Assembly (NCBI GenBank): GCA_031426915.1
Contig: JASJPB010000011.1
Location: 27,873 to 91,872, forward strand
DNA length: 64,000 nucleotides
Direction of reading: 5' to 3'
Origin: Sulfurimicrobium sp031426915
GTDB taxonomy: Bacteria > Pseudomonadota > Gammaproteobacteria > Burkholderiales > Sulfuricellaceae
Both the position numbers and the translations under genes were made by a program. Of the stretch, positions 1 to 8,600 are shown piece after piece. Position 1 is the stretch's first letter. The number at the start of each line of letters is the position of its first letter. The notes under the pieces were generated by a model. It made no database searches. It was not told where the DNA came from and saw nothing but the letters and a program-made list of their open reading frames with translations.

Positions 1-309
1 ACAGGACCGCTGGACGGCGAGATGCCGGTGACGGTGGGAGCCGCGATATAGGTGAACAGGCCGGTGCCGGTTCCGGTGCCGCCGGGCGTAGTGACGGCCA
101 CGTCCCTGGCGCCCGCCGTCCCCACCGGGGTGGTGGCGGTGATGGAGGTGGCACTCACCACCGTCACGCCGGTGGCGGCAGCGCCACCGATGGTGACCGC
201 CGTGGCGCCGGTGAAGTTGGTGCCGGTGATGGTGACCGGGGTGCCGCTTGCTGCGGGACCGCTGGTCGGAGCGATGCTGGTAACGGTGGGGGCTGCGATG
301 TAGGTGAAC
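1..309. repeat. Perfect direct repeat copy 1 (IPT/TIG units)
   Basis: Bases 1-309 are identical to 555-863, an offset of 554 bp, by direct reading. The repeat spans about one IPT/TIG coding unit. A third, diverged copy occupies roughly 304-442. Such identity within a coding array suggests recent unit duplication or gene conversion, or mis-assembly around the gap. Confidence 0.85.
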
Positions 310-2035
310 AGGCCGGTGCCGGTTCCGGAGCCGCCGGGCGTGGTGACGGCCACGTCCCTGGCGCCCGCCGTCCCCGCCGGGGTGGTAGCGGTGATGGAGG
401 TGGCACTCACCACCGTCACGCCGGTGGCGGCAGCGCCACCGANNNNNNNNNNNNNNNNNNNNNNNNNNNNNNNNNNNNNNNNNNNNNNNNNNNNNNNNNN
501 NNNNNNNNNNNNNNNNNNNNNNNNNNNNNNNNNNNNNNNNNNGTGCCGCCCGCTACAGGACCGCTGGACGGCGAGATGCCGGTGACGGTGGGAGCCGCGA
601 TATAGGTGAACAGGCCGGTGCCGGTTCCGGTGCCGCCGGGCGTAGTGACGGCCACGTCCCTGGCGCCCGCCGTCCCCACCGGGGTGGTGGCGGTGATGGA
701 GGTGGCACTCACCACCGTCACGCCGGTGGCGGCAGCGCCACCGATGGTGACCGCCGTGGCGCCGGTGAAGTTGGTGCCGGTGATGGTGACCGGGGTGCCG
801 CTTGCTGCGGGACCGCTGGTCGGAGCGATGCTGGTAACGGTGGGGGCTGCGATGTAGGTGAACTGGTCGGCTGCGCCGGTCGCGCTGGTGCCGCCCGCTG
901 TGGTGACGGTGATGTCAACCGTGCCGGCAGCTCCCGCTGGTGAGGTGGCGGTGATCTGCGTGGCGGAGTTGACGGTATAGCTGGCGGCATTGGTCGCACC
1001 GAACCTGACGGCGGTGGCGCCGGTGAAGTTGGTGCCGGTGATGGTGACCGGGGTGCCGCCCGCTACAGGACCGCTGGACGGCGAGATGCCGGTGACGGTG
1101 GGAGCCGTAGTGTAGGTGAACAAACCGGTTCCCGTACCAGTGCCGCCGTAAGTCGTCGTAACAACAACATCCTTCGCGCCTGCGGTTCCAGCCGGAGTGG
1201 TGGCGGTAATGGAAGTTGCGCCAAGCACGGAGATGCCGGTAGCGGCAGCGCCGCCGATGGTCACTGAGTTGGCATCGGTAAGGTCAGTTCCGGTAATGGT
1301 AACGGAGGTGCCACCTGCGGTTGATCCGCTCGCCGGAGAGATACCGGTGACGGTAGGAGGAAGAACCGGAATATGGGCATTCGAAACAGTAAAGGATGTG
1401 AAGGTGAAACTGGCTGGGCGGCCTCCGGCGCCAACATCGACTGGAATGAAGTCAATCTCGTATGAGGTAATCTGTACCCCGGCAAAATTAGTAAGCGTGA
1501 TTGAAGTTGGGGTGGTGGACAGCCAGTCAGTCATATACGATGCCCATCCCGTTTGAACAGTACCACCACCAAGCTTCGTGCCGATTACGTTTACCTGATA
1601 GGTGTCGCCGAACCCCATGATCAATAAATCCGTCAGTTGGAACGAGCCGAGGGTCGAGTTGTTGGCGCTGACCTTCATCCAGTGCGTGCGGGTGTCTAAA
1701 CCGGTGCTTGCGGTGCTGTAGGTAATGAATGCTCCCCGGGGAGGATAGGTGTCATCCTCAAGCATTATCCCCTTCCCCGACAAATCGGTTCCGACCGGTC
1801 CGCCGTCGTAGCTCAGGATGAAGTCGCTGGAAGACCACGAGGCATACGCGCCGTTATATTTGACATATGGATCAAAGTCGGTACCGGTGATCTTCGCGCC
1901 GATACCGGTGGTGAAGATGTTGTAAACGTCCTGCGAACCGTTCGGCAGCGCAGCCTCGGCGGGGAGTGCGCCCAGGCACAGGCAGAACGTGGCAAACGCC
2001 GTGATCGCATTAATGGCTTTTCGCAGAGTATTCAT
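1..2035 (-). CDS. Secreted multi-IPT/TIG-domain repeat protein (3' partial, interrupted by assembly gap)
   Basis: The N-terminus is a signal peptide (hydrophobic stretch ending in an A-E-A type cleavage site near residue 28). A globular domain of about 200 residues follows, then tandem IPT/TIG immunoglobulin-like domains of about 90 residues, each opening with PTVTGISPxSGP and containing GGTPVTITGTNFTGA and ending in FTY. Three complete units and the start of a fourth precede the gap. After it, part of one, one full unit and the start of another are seen, and the gene runs off the window at base 1. The frame differs by one across the gap, which is expected if the 100-N run is a placeholder. 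IPT/TIG repeats are typical of extracellular or surface-exposed adhesion-type proteins; the exact role here is unknown. It lies 157 bp downstream of the collar-protein genes on the same strand and may belong to that operon. Confidence 0.85.
443..542. other. Assembly gap of 100 N
   Basis: Exactly 100 N inside the IPT/TIG repeat array. The flanking sequence is made of near-identical repeats and the reading frame changes across the gap, so this is a scaffold placeholder of unknown true length. Repeat collapse during assembly is the likely cause. Confidence 0.97.
555..863. repeat. Perfect direct repeat copy 2 (IPT/TIG units)
   Basis: Second copy of the repeat at 1-309. Identity ends at base 864, where the next unit (a variant with a different loop, reading ATAVRFGATNAASY) begins. 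Confidence 0.85.
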
Positions 2036-2192
2036 TGGGTCTCTTCCATCGGATTCGTTTCAAGCTATGGTTTCATGCGTCGCGGTAACGGGTGTCGCAT
2101 TTTCATGGTGTAAGGCGCTTTGCAATACAAGCCGGTCAATCCCGGGGGAGAGGGCGGCACGCCCTCTTCCCCGTTGCTACATGAAATGCTGG

Positions 2193-2747
2193 TTATCCCC
2201 TTGGGGGATACAGCCCCATGACGGCAATGCACATCAATACCGGCAGAAAGGGCTGCATGTTGTCATGGGGTACCGGTCCCGTGGCTGTTCCTGCTTGCTG
2301 CACCGCATCGGCGGCCAGCTGGGTAGTTACCGGCGGCGGGAGGTATGTGTTGGTGGCTTTGGGTGGTTTCCCTCCCGATGTCGGGGACTTGGACAGATAG
2401 TTGTTCGCTACAGTCGTCAGGCCGGCAGGGGCATTCGACACTGCATTCAATCCATGGCTATGGGGCGGAAAGTTGCTCCCCGCCAACGGCACCGTGGCGT
2501 CACCGACAGCCTGACCGATATTTCGCGGGGTCAGCCCCGGTCCGGCGCCGACGTCCATGGGTGCGCGCCCAGACAGGTTCGGCAGGCCGAAGGTGGTTTT
2601 GCCGTCGCCGCCGAAGTAAGTACCTAAAATGGAGTAGAGGGCCGTGTTCTGAACAATATTCAAGATCTGGCCATTGCAGGTCGCCCAGCCATATGGGGCA
2701 TAGTTAAAGGCAAAAGCCCGTATTTCTCCGATAAATGGATCAGACAT
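2193..2747 (-). CDS. Phage tail collar domain protein C (microcystin-dependent-protein-like)
   Basis: 184 residues with the tail-collar hallmarks: an N-terminal FIGEIRAFAFNYAPYGWATCNG segment (collar fold start, residues 4-25), a YFGGDGKTTFGLPNLSGRAP segment (about 42-61), and a C-terminal HDNMQPFLPVLMCIAVMG segment. Proteins of this family are short-tail-fibre-like or MdpB-like and are often found outside prophages in clusters of two or three paralogs. A clear ribosome site (AGGAGA) lies upstream of the ATG. It is the third of three tandem paralogs. No phage structural genes are nearby, so a host extracellular or cell-surface role seems more likely than a virion role; the actual function is unknown. 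Confidence 0.9.
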   Translation of the reverse strand: MSDPFIGEIRAFAFNYAPYGWATCNGQILNIVQNTALYSILGTYFGGDGKTTFGLPNLSGRAPMDVGAGPGLTPRNIGQAVGDATVPLAGSNFPPHSHGLNAVSNAPAGLTTVANNYLSKSPTSGGKPPKATNTYLPPPVTTQLAADAVQQAGTATGPVPHDNMQPFLPVLMCIAVMGLYPPRG

Positions 2748-2765
2748 GTCGCTTTCTCCTTGTGA

Positions 2766-3284
2766 TCAGTTTCTTTGGGGCCAGATGCCCGTCAGGGCGA
2801 TGCAGTAGTTGACGGCCAACGATGGCTGCACGTTGTTGTGAGCGGCGGAACCGCCTGCCGGCGAGAGCGTCCCCGCTGCCATGGTGGCCGCCGGCGTCGC
2901 TTTTGCGGTTGCATAGGCGAAATTGGTGGTTTCAGCCACGGCTGACAGCACGTTGCCCTGGGGCACGTTGGAGTTGCCGGGATTCGAGTTGGCCATCAAC
3001 GCATGGCCATGGGCCGGCAATTGGGACGTTGCCGACAAGGCAACGGTTTCAGCCCCACCGGGTTTTCCCTCAAGGTACGTGGCGTTGGCATGCAGCAACG
3101 TCCGTCCCCGGAAGTCGGGCAGGTTGAAGTTTGTGGTGCCGTTGCCGCCGTAGGTGGTGCCGATCAGCGAGAACAGCGCCTGGTTCTGGGGGATATTCAA
3201 AAGCTGTCCGTCACAGGTTGCCCACCCCTGGGGGGCGTAGTTGAAGCCGAATAGCCGGATTTCACCTAAAAATGATTCAGCCAT
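2766..3284 (-). CDS. Phage tail collar domain protein B (microcystin-dependent-protein-like)
   Basis: 172 residues when started at the ATG at 3284, which has an AGGAG ribosome site 7-8 bases upstream. A longer reading frame to 3353 would overlap the upstream gene and lacks such a site. It has the collar signature FLGEIRLFGFNYAPQGWATC near the N-terminus, then TTYGGNGTTNFNLPDFRGR, and the C-terminal NNVQPSLAVNYCIALTG motif. It is paralogous to the genes on either side and 18 bp from the next one. The variable middle section (Ala/Ser/Thr-rich) differs strongly from its paralogs, which fits diversification of an exposed region. Confidence 0.9.
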   Translation of the reverse strand: MAESFLGEIRLFGFNYAPQGWATCDGQLLNIPQNQALFSLIGTTYGGNGTTNFNLPDFRGRTLLHANATYLEGKPGGAETVALSATSQLPAHGHALMANSNPGNSNVPQGNVLSAVAETTNFAYATAKATPAATMAAGTLSPAGGSAAHNNVQPSLAVNYCIALTGIWPQRN

Positions 3285-3301
3285 GAAGTTCTCCTTTCGT
3301 C

Positions 3302-3823
3302 CTAAGGTCTCGTGGGAAAATAGCCGTTGGTGGCGATGATGAAGTTTACGCACAGGGCCGGCATCACATTGGAGTGGGGTTGGGCCGGGGTGGGCGGTGA
3401 AGATCCCACTGAGGACGGGTTCATGAGGCTATCGGGCACAGCCGCGGAGTAAAGACTGAAGTTGATGCTGTTTCCCGGATAGTTGCCGGCCGGAGCAACG
3501 GTCGTGCCGGGGCCGCCCGCGCTGATGGCGTGGGTATGGGACGGAATATGCGCGGTCAGCAGCGTTTCCGTTTCGGTGCCGAACGAGTCGCCGATGTTCC
3601 TGGGAGTCAGCCCGGGCCCCTGCCCCATGTGAACAGGGATGCGCCCCCGCAGATCGGGCAGTTTGAAGTTTGTCGTTCCATCTCCTCCATAGGTTGTCCC
3701 GATCAACGAGAACAGGACGTCGTATTGATTGATGGGCAAGGTACTCCCATCACAGAACGCCCAGTCCATCGGGGCAAAGGTCCCCCCGAACATCCGTATT
3801 TCACCTATAAAACATTCGCTCAT
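3302..3823 (-). CDS. Phage tail collar domain protein A (microcystin-dependent-protein-like)
   Basis: 173 residues, first of the three collar paralogs in transcription order, with a strong GGAGGAG ribosome site. Motifs visible are FIGEIRMFGGTFAPMDWAFC (residues 5-24), TTYGGDGTTNFKLPDLRGR (about 43-61), PGLTPRNIG, and the terminal SNVMPALCVNFIIATNG. The LTPRNIG stretch is shared with paralog C but absent from B. It lies 77 bp downstream of the DUF6916-like gene and 17 bp upstream of paralog B, so the run is probably one transcript. Confidence 0.9.
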   Translation of the reverse strand: MSECFIGEIRMFGGTFAPMDWAFCDGSTLPINQYDVLFSLIGTTYGGDGTTNFKLPDLRGRIPVHMGQGPGLTPRNIGDSFGTETETLLTAHIPSHTHAISAGGPGTTVAPAGNYPGNSINFSLYSAAVPDSLMNPSSVGSSPPTPAQPHSNVMPALCVNFIIATNGYFPTRP

Positions 3824-3900
3824 CGTCTCCTCCTCTTTGTGGGAAAATCAAATCCGTTGCCACTGCTTCTTTCTATTGCTTCCTTGCCAGATCCCGATGG

Positions 3901-4203
3901 TTACACCGCCCGAGGCGCGCTGAAGATCGCCTGGTAATAGACCGCATCCGTCTTCCCGGTGTGGACAGGCCCCAGGAAAAGCGCCAATTCCCCCATTGCG
4001 GGGTGTCTCACCGCGTGAGTGTTGTGCCTGAACACGGCGCCGGCGCCCCCCTTAAAAAGAAGCGAGAAGGCATCTAGCGTGCCGGAGCTTTTGTCCGTCA
4101 CTTCCACCAGTTCTATCTTCTGCATCTCCATACCCTCGGGCCGAACCTCGAAAACGCTGTTCAGATGGGACTCGAAATTTTCTTTCTTCATCTGTCCGGT
4201 CAT
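3901..4203 (-). CDS. DUF6916-like small protein
   Basis: 100 residues from the ATG at 4203, preceded by GAGGAG. An alternative start six codons upstream would place that site inside the gene. The sequence resembles the small DUF6916 family that accompanies tail-collar genes in proteobacteria: an N-terminal helix (KKENFESHLNSVFEV), a beta-rich middle and a C-terminal GKTDAVYYQAIFSAP strand. There is no signal peptide. Family function is unknown. Its place between the acetyltransferase and collar genes suggests a shared pathway, perhaps in processing or assembly of the collar proteins, but this is inference from context only. Confidence 0.75.
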   Translation of the reverse strand: MTGQMKKENFESHLNSVFEVRPEGMEMQKIELVEVTDKSSGTLDAFSLLFKGGAGAVFRHNTHAVRHPAMGELALFLGPVHTGKTDAVYYQAIFSAPRAV

Positions 4204-4226
4204 TATTTCTCCTCTCATCACTACTT

Positions 4227-4772
4227 TTATGCACCGGCCTGTCCGGGGCGCCGCTTCATGAAATAGTAGACCCCCGTGAAATGCTCTTCCTGGAAGCCGA
4301 GCCGCCGGTACAGCGCCAAGGCTGGATTGTTGCTTTCCACATGGAGCGATACCGGAATGCCCCTTTCATCCCCCTCACGCAATACATCCCTCATCAGGCC
4401 CTCGCCGATGCCGCGTCCGCGATACTCGGGCAGCAGGCTGATGTCGACGATCCGTATCTCGCCCGGCGTCCGGTCGACGTAAAGCCTTCCCGCCAGTACG
4501 CCAGCGGCCATGACGGCGTCAAATGATGAATGCAGGTGATTTCGCATATATTGGTCATGCTGGAGCTTGAACTGCATCCGCATGAATCCTTCCCATTGCT
4601 CATCTCCCCAGCCGGCGAGCGTCTTCTCCTCGGCTCGGGTCGAGGCATAGAGCCGAAAGAGAAATTCCCGGTCGTCATCGGTGACGGGCCGCAGAGTGAC
4701 TGCCGGGGACATCGCTTTGTGCGCTGCCGCAATTTGTTCTGTTTGGCTGTTGATTGCCTGGCTCCGAGACAT
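4227..4772 (-). CDS. GNAT family N-acetyltransferase
   Basis: 181 residues with a GNAT fold over residues 25-175. The acetyl-CoA-binding motif A is clear (SLLPEYRGRGIGEGLM, near residues 112-127), followed by motif B with NNPALALYRRLGF near the C-terminus. It would transfer an acetyl group from acetyl-CoA to an unknown amine. It is the promoter-proximal gene of the collar cluster, 23 bp before the DUF6916-like gene. A second Met at residue 21 could be the start; the ribosome site is weak for both. A promoter-like element with SARP-style direct repeats lies about 60-90 bp upstream. Confidence 0.88.
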   Translation of the reverse strand: MSRSQAINSQTEQIAAAHKAMSPAVTLRPVTDDDREFLFRLYASTRAEEKTLAGWGDEQWEGFMRMQFKLQHDQYMRNHLHSSFDAVMAAGVLAGRLYVDRTPGEIRIVDISLLPEYRGRGIGEGLMRDVLREGDERGIPVSLHVESNNPALALYRRLGFQEEHFTGVYYFMKRRPGQAGA

Positions 4773-4828
4773 GAAACATTTCCGCTAGAGACTATGTGCG
4801 CCCCAGCCGGGGCGAGTCGTTAAACGAA

Positions 4829-4860
4829 TTAATACCACGTCATCGTAAGAAGACCGTAAG
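4829..4860 (-). promoter_or_regulatory. Candidate SARP-type operator and -10 box upstream of the GNAT/collar operon
   Basis: On the minus strand two heptamers, CTTACGG (4860-4854) and CTTACGA (4849-4843), are spaced 11 bp start to start. The second is followed after exactly 8 bp by TATTAA (4834-4829), a -10-like box. No -35 consensus is evident. Tandem heptamers at 11-bp spacing, with the proximal one 8 bp from the -10, are the known architecture of SARP-family operators. The same arrangement recurs at 5559-5590, and a SARP/BTAD-type regulator is encoded next door. The assignment is by geometry and context, not experiment. Confidence 0.55.
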
Positions 4861-4933
4861 AAGGGTTCCGGCGGGGCGGATTTTGGTAGCCTGGCCGCCA
4901 TGCCCAGGTAAGCTCCGCCCCATTTTTTGGGTT

Positions 4934-5467
4934 TTAAGGTAACGGCAGGCAGAATACGGTGACGTCGAAGTCACCACACTGCCACCCGAAGATCCACGCG
5001 CAGGCATTGCCGTTGATGTTCAAGCAGACCGAATTATTCCTATCCTCCAGCTTGAAGCAGAGTTTGGCCTTGGCTAGTACGAGATCGGGCTCGAAACAGA
5101 CGCCCAGATTATGTGGATCGAATTTGTAATTGGTGCACCAGACTTCAGCCCCCGCAACCAACAGGCAAATTTTCAATTGCGCCGACCAATCCGTGGGAGA
5201 TTGACCACAAAGTGTCAAGGTTCCACTTAATCCAATAATCTTGAAAAGCGAAACCTCAAACGATTGGGACTTGCAAGATTCACTCAGTGTCACATCCGAA
5301 AGTATCGGAGTGGATGCCACTTCCGCAAGTTTCCCCCCCTCTTGATTTTCAAATGCTTCAAGCAGCCTGGCTTTCAGTTCATCGGCACCGACGTTTGCGT
5401 GTTTCGCCATCGACTGCCAATCTGCTGCGCTGACCCGTGATTCCAGTGCTTTCAATAAATCGCTCAT
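4934..5467 (-). CDS. Cysteine-rich protein of unknown function
   Basis: 177 residues, family not recognised. The first 60 residues look helical and polar (LLKALESRVSAADWQSM...LLEAFENQEGG). The rest is beta-like with ten cysteines spread through it (for example KIC, VWC, GVC, KLC, NAC, WQC, VFC). There is no signal peptide or membrane segment. The even spacing of single cysteines, often in alternating hydrophobic strands, does not match a standard zinc or heme motif. It is flanked by the SARP-like regulator (downstream end) and the collar operon, and has its own candidate SARP-type promoter at 5559-5590, which suggests co-regulation with the collar genes. Confidence 0.7.
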   Translation of the reverse strand: MSDLLKALESRVSAADWQSMAKHANVGADELKARLLEAFENQEGGKLAEVASTPILSDVTLSESCKSQSFEVSLFKIIGLSGTLTLCGQSPTDWSAQLKICLLVAGAEVWCTNYKFDPHNLGVCFEPDLVLAKAKLCFKLEDRNNSVCLNINGNACAWIFGWQCGDFDVTVFCLPLP

Positions 5468-5558
5468 CGTTGTTTCCTCTATTTTTGTCGATAAGCCTCA
5501 GCTATTCATAAGGCATTAGATTTCTTCTGCCGAGGCGAAACGAAGAAATCGTTTTGCC

Positions 5559-5590
5559 GTTATACCAAGCGGCCGTAAGACGAGCGTAAG
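5559..5590 (-). promoter_or_regulatory. Candidate SARP-type operator and -10 box upstream of the cysteine-rich gene
   Basis: On the minus strand heptamers CTTACGC (5590-5584) and CTTACGG (5579-5573) are spaced 11 bp start to start. Eight bases after the second comes TATAAC (5564-5559). This matches the element at 4829-4860 in motif, repeat spacing and distance to the -10. The implied leader before the ATG at 5467 is about 85 nt. Confidence 0.55.
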
Positions 5591-5678
5591 AAGCGCGGGA
5601 TATTTCGGATTGCACTGTTTTGCGGGGGGCGGGCCATGCCCGGGTGATGGATGGGGGTGATGAAACACCCGTGCCAGG

Positions 5679-8600
5679 CTAACCGGTCAGGGAATCCAGC
5701 AGCTTGCGAGATTCCCGCAGGTCGGGCGTGTCGAAACCCTCGGTAAACCAATGGTAGACCCCCTTGAGCAAGCGCCGCGCATCGTCGCCTTTCCCCTGCC
5801 CCTGCCACAGCCGGGCCAAGCTCATCGCTGCGCGTAACTCCAGGGATTTCGCCTCTTGCTGGCGGCTGATGGCGAGCGCGTCGTGGAAATGCGCTTCGGC
5901 CTGGGCCGCATTGGTTTCGCGCAGACCCAGCAATGCCTCGCCCGAGAGGCGGTGCAGCTCGGCATTGAAACGATGCTCCCCTTTGCCTGGGACATCGGCA
6001 AGCGCTTGCGCAATCGTGTCGAGCGCCTTTTCGTGCTGTTTTATGTGCACCTGGGCGGCGGCCAATGCGTAAAGGAATAACCCCGACATCCCGGGCACCG
6101 CAGCCTTCATGCCGGCAATGCTCGACTCGATTTCAGCGATACCCTCCGTCCGTCCCTGCATGGCCAGCGCCCAGCCATGGGCCATTTCGCCCACGATCGA
6201 CCAAAGGAAAAACCCATGTTGGCGCGAGATGGCGATCGTCTCGGCGGCCAGGGGCAAGGTTTCCGCGGGTTTGTTCGACCAGCAGGAAGTCATGACCGTG
6301 AAGGCGAGTGCCTGCGCCAGCGCGTGAGGCTGAGTCAGGGCGCGCGCCCGCTCGATCATCCGTTCGCAAACCTGTTGCGATTGATCCGGGAAGCCAAGGA
6401 AACCATGCGCAATGGCCGAATAAGCCATGCCGAATGCACCCAGGTCAAGACCGAATTGTTCCCAACTCACCTGACAATAGTCCGGTGTGTATTGCGATAC
6501 AACCCGCACAGCACGTTCGTGGGAGGATTTGAACTCGCCCCTCCATGAGAAAGCCGCCGCCGCCATGGCGTGGGCGGCTATTTGTTTCAGGGGATCGTCA
6601 TGCGCCATCCGCAACAACTGCTGCGCGGCTTGCGACGCGCCCCGGTAACCGATTTTCGCGATGGTGTTGAATTCCAGTGCCCATTTTGCCAGGAACAATT
6701 CAGGGCAATCGCCCACCAGGCCGCTCAAGGCCGAGATGCGGGCATTGGCTTGCGTGGCCTCCTCCGAGCCTTGGCCTTTTGCGGCATACAAGACGGTGCA
6801 AAGGCTGAGCAGCATTTTGAATTCCGTCTGGTTTCGGTCCTGATCCGCAGGCAAGGTCATCAAGAGTTCCAGGCCGGAATTGAAATGCCCTACCGCCTCT
6901 ACATTGGCTGAACTCAGCGCGGCTCTTTGCCCGGCCTTGATCCAGTAATCGATGGACTGCCGGGTTTCGCCGCCGCAGGCCAAGTGCCGCGCCAGAAATT
7001 CCGGCCGGGTTGTGACGATGGCGGGGAAATCGCTTTGCAGCGCATGTGCGATATGTTGATGCGCAGCCTGCCGGTCGGACTTGCTCTGAGTTTGATAAGC
7101 CGCTTCCTGAATTAAGGCATGTTTGAATTGATGAGCTGTTTTGTCCACCTTCAATATCAGCCCGGCATCATGCAATGCGTCCAGGTTGCGCGCCAGCGCG
7201 GCCGGGTCACAGGTGGACATCTTGTGTAACAAATTCAGATCGAACTCGCGCCCAAGGGTGGCGGCCAGTTGCGCGGTGTGCTTCGCCTCGCCCATGCGAT
7301 CAAGTCGCGCCGCCAATAGATCGTGCAGCGTGGCGGGTATGCTTGCTAGATTGTCCTGAGTTGCGGATTTCGCCATCTCCTCGGCATACAGCGGGATGCC
7401 GTCGGCGCGTTCGACGATGCGGCGCAGGGTCGCGGCCGGAATCTCCGCGCTGATCGAAGCGACCATTTCCGCCACCTCGTCCCCGGCCAGAGGCAAAAGT
7501 GGCAGCGTAAATACGGGTGCATCTTTCCAGGGCGGAGCAAATTCGGGCCGGGCCGTGAGAACCGAGAGAATCGGTCCTCTTTCTTTCTGCTCGACGATCC
7601 GGGTCAGCAATTCCAGCGTGGAAGGATCGATCCAGTGCAAATCCTCCACGATAAGCAACACTGGCTGCTGTGCCGCCAGTGCCTGCAACAGAACCAACAG
7701 GGCGGCGACAGTCTGTTCCTTGCACTGTTGCGGCGACAAACCGGGCGCTGGGTAAGATCCGCCGGGAGGCAGGGAAAATAGGTGGGCGAGTAGAGGGACG
7801 GCCTCCTGTGCCGATGCCGGGTAATATGACTCGAGATGGCTTGCCAGCTTGCCAAACTTTACTTCGGGCGTGTCGTCCCGCGCGAAACCCCAAAAGGCTT
7901 CGAGCATCGCGATCAGTGGATAAAAAGGCGACTGGCAGTGCTCTGGAAAACAGCGCAATTCCCGCACCACGCAAGCTTGTTCGCGCAACGCCCGCTTGAG
8001 GGTGTCCACCAGGCGCGACTTTCCGATCCCGGCCTCGCCGCGCAGCAGCACGGTGCGCGGCATGCCGTGGCGGGCGTCCTGCCACAGGGCGAGGAGAGCC
8101 GAAATCTCGTTCTTGCGTCCGACCAGCGGCGTTAGCGTGGACGCGGCTTCGAGACGTGATGTGGCTCCGCTTTCGCGCTCGACATGGAATACTTCCAGCG
8201 GGCGCGCGCCGCCCGGCGGTTGCCGCAGTCCCAGGCTGGTGCTTTCGAAATAGCCCGCCACCAGGCGTTGTGTCGCTGCGCTGATCGCCACTTCACCGAA
8301 ATCGGCCAACTGGCGCAAGTGAATGGCGAGCGCCGAGGTGGCGCCAACGGCATCCGGCATCCGCGGATCGCTGCTGATCACCACGCCGGTGTGGACGCCG
8401 ACGCGCGGCCCGAGGCCGTCGAAGGCCGCGCGCGTTAGTGCCAGCGCGGCCCGCACCGCCAGCCGGGCGGCGTTTTCACTGGCCTGCGGGTAGCCGAAAT
8501 AGGCTAGCAAGCCCCCTCCGTGGCTTTGCACGAGATGGCCCGCATGGCCGCGAATGATCTCTCTGCAGCGAGCCTGCGGTGCGTGCAGCAGGGCCAGGGC

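Noticed and set aside
1..1140. Repeat array considered as CRISPR or minisatellite
   Set aside because: The repeats are about 270-300 bp, translate in frame to IPT/TIG domains and have no unique spacers.
2193..3823. Collar genes considered as prophage remnant
   Set aside because: No integrase, capsid, tail, terminase or lysis genes and no attachment-site repeats are visible. The three paralogs form an intact operon with non-phage genes. The region left of base 1 cannot be judged.
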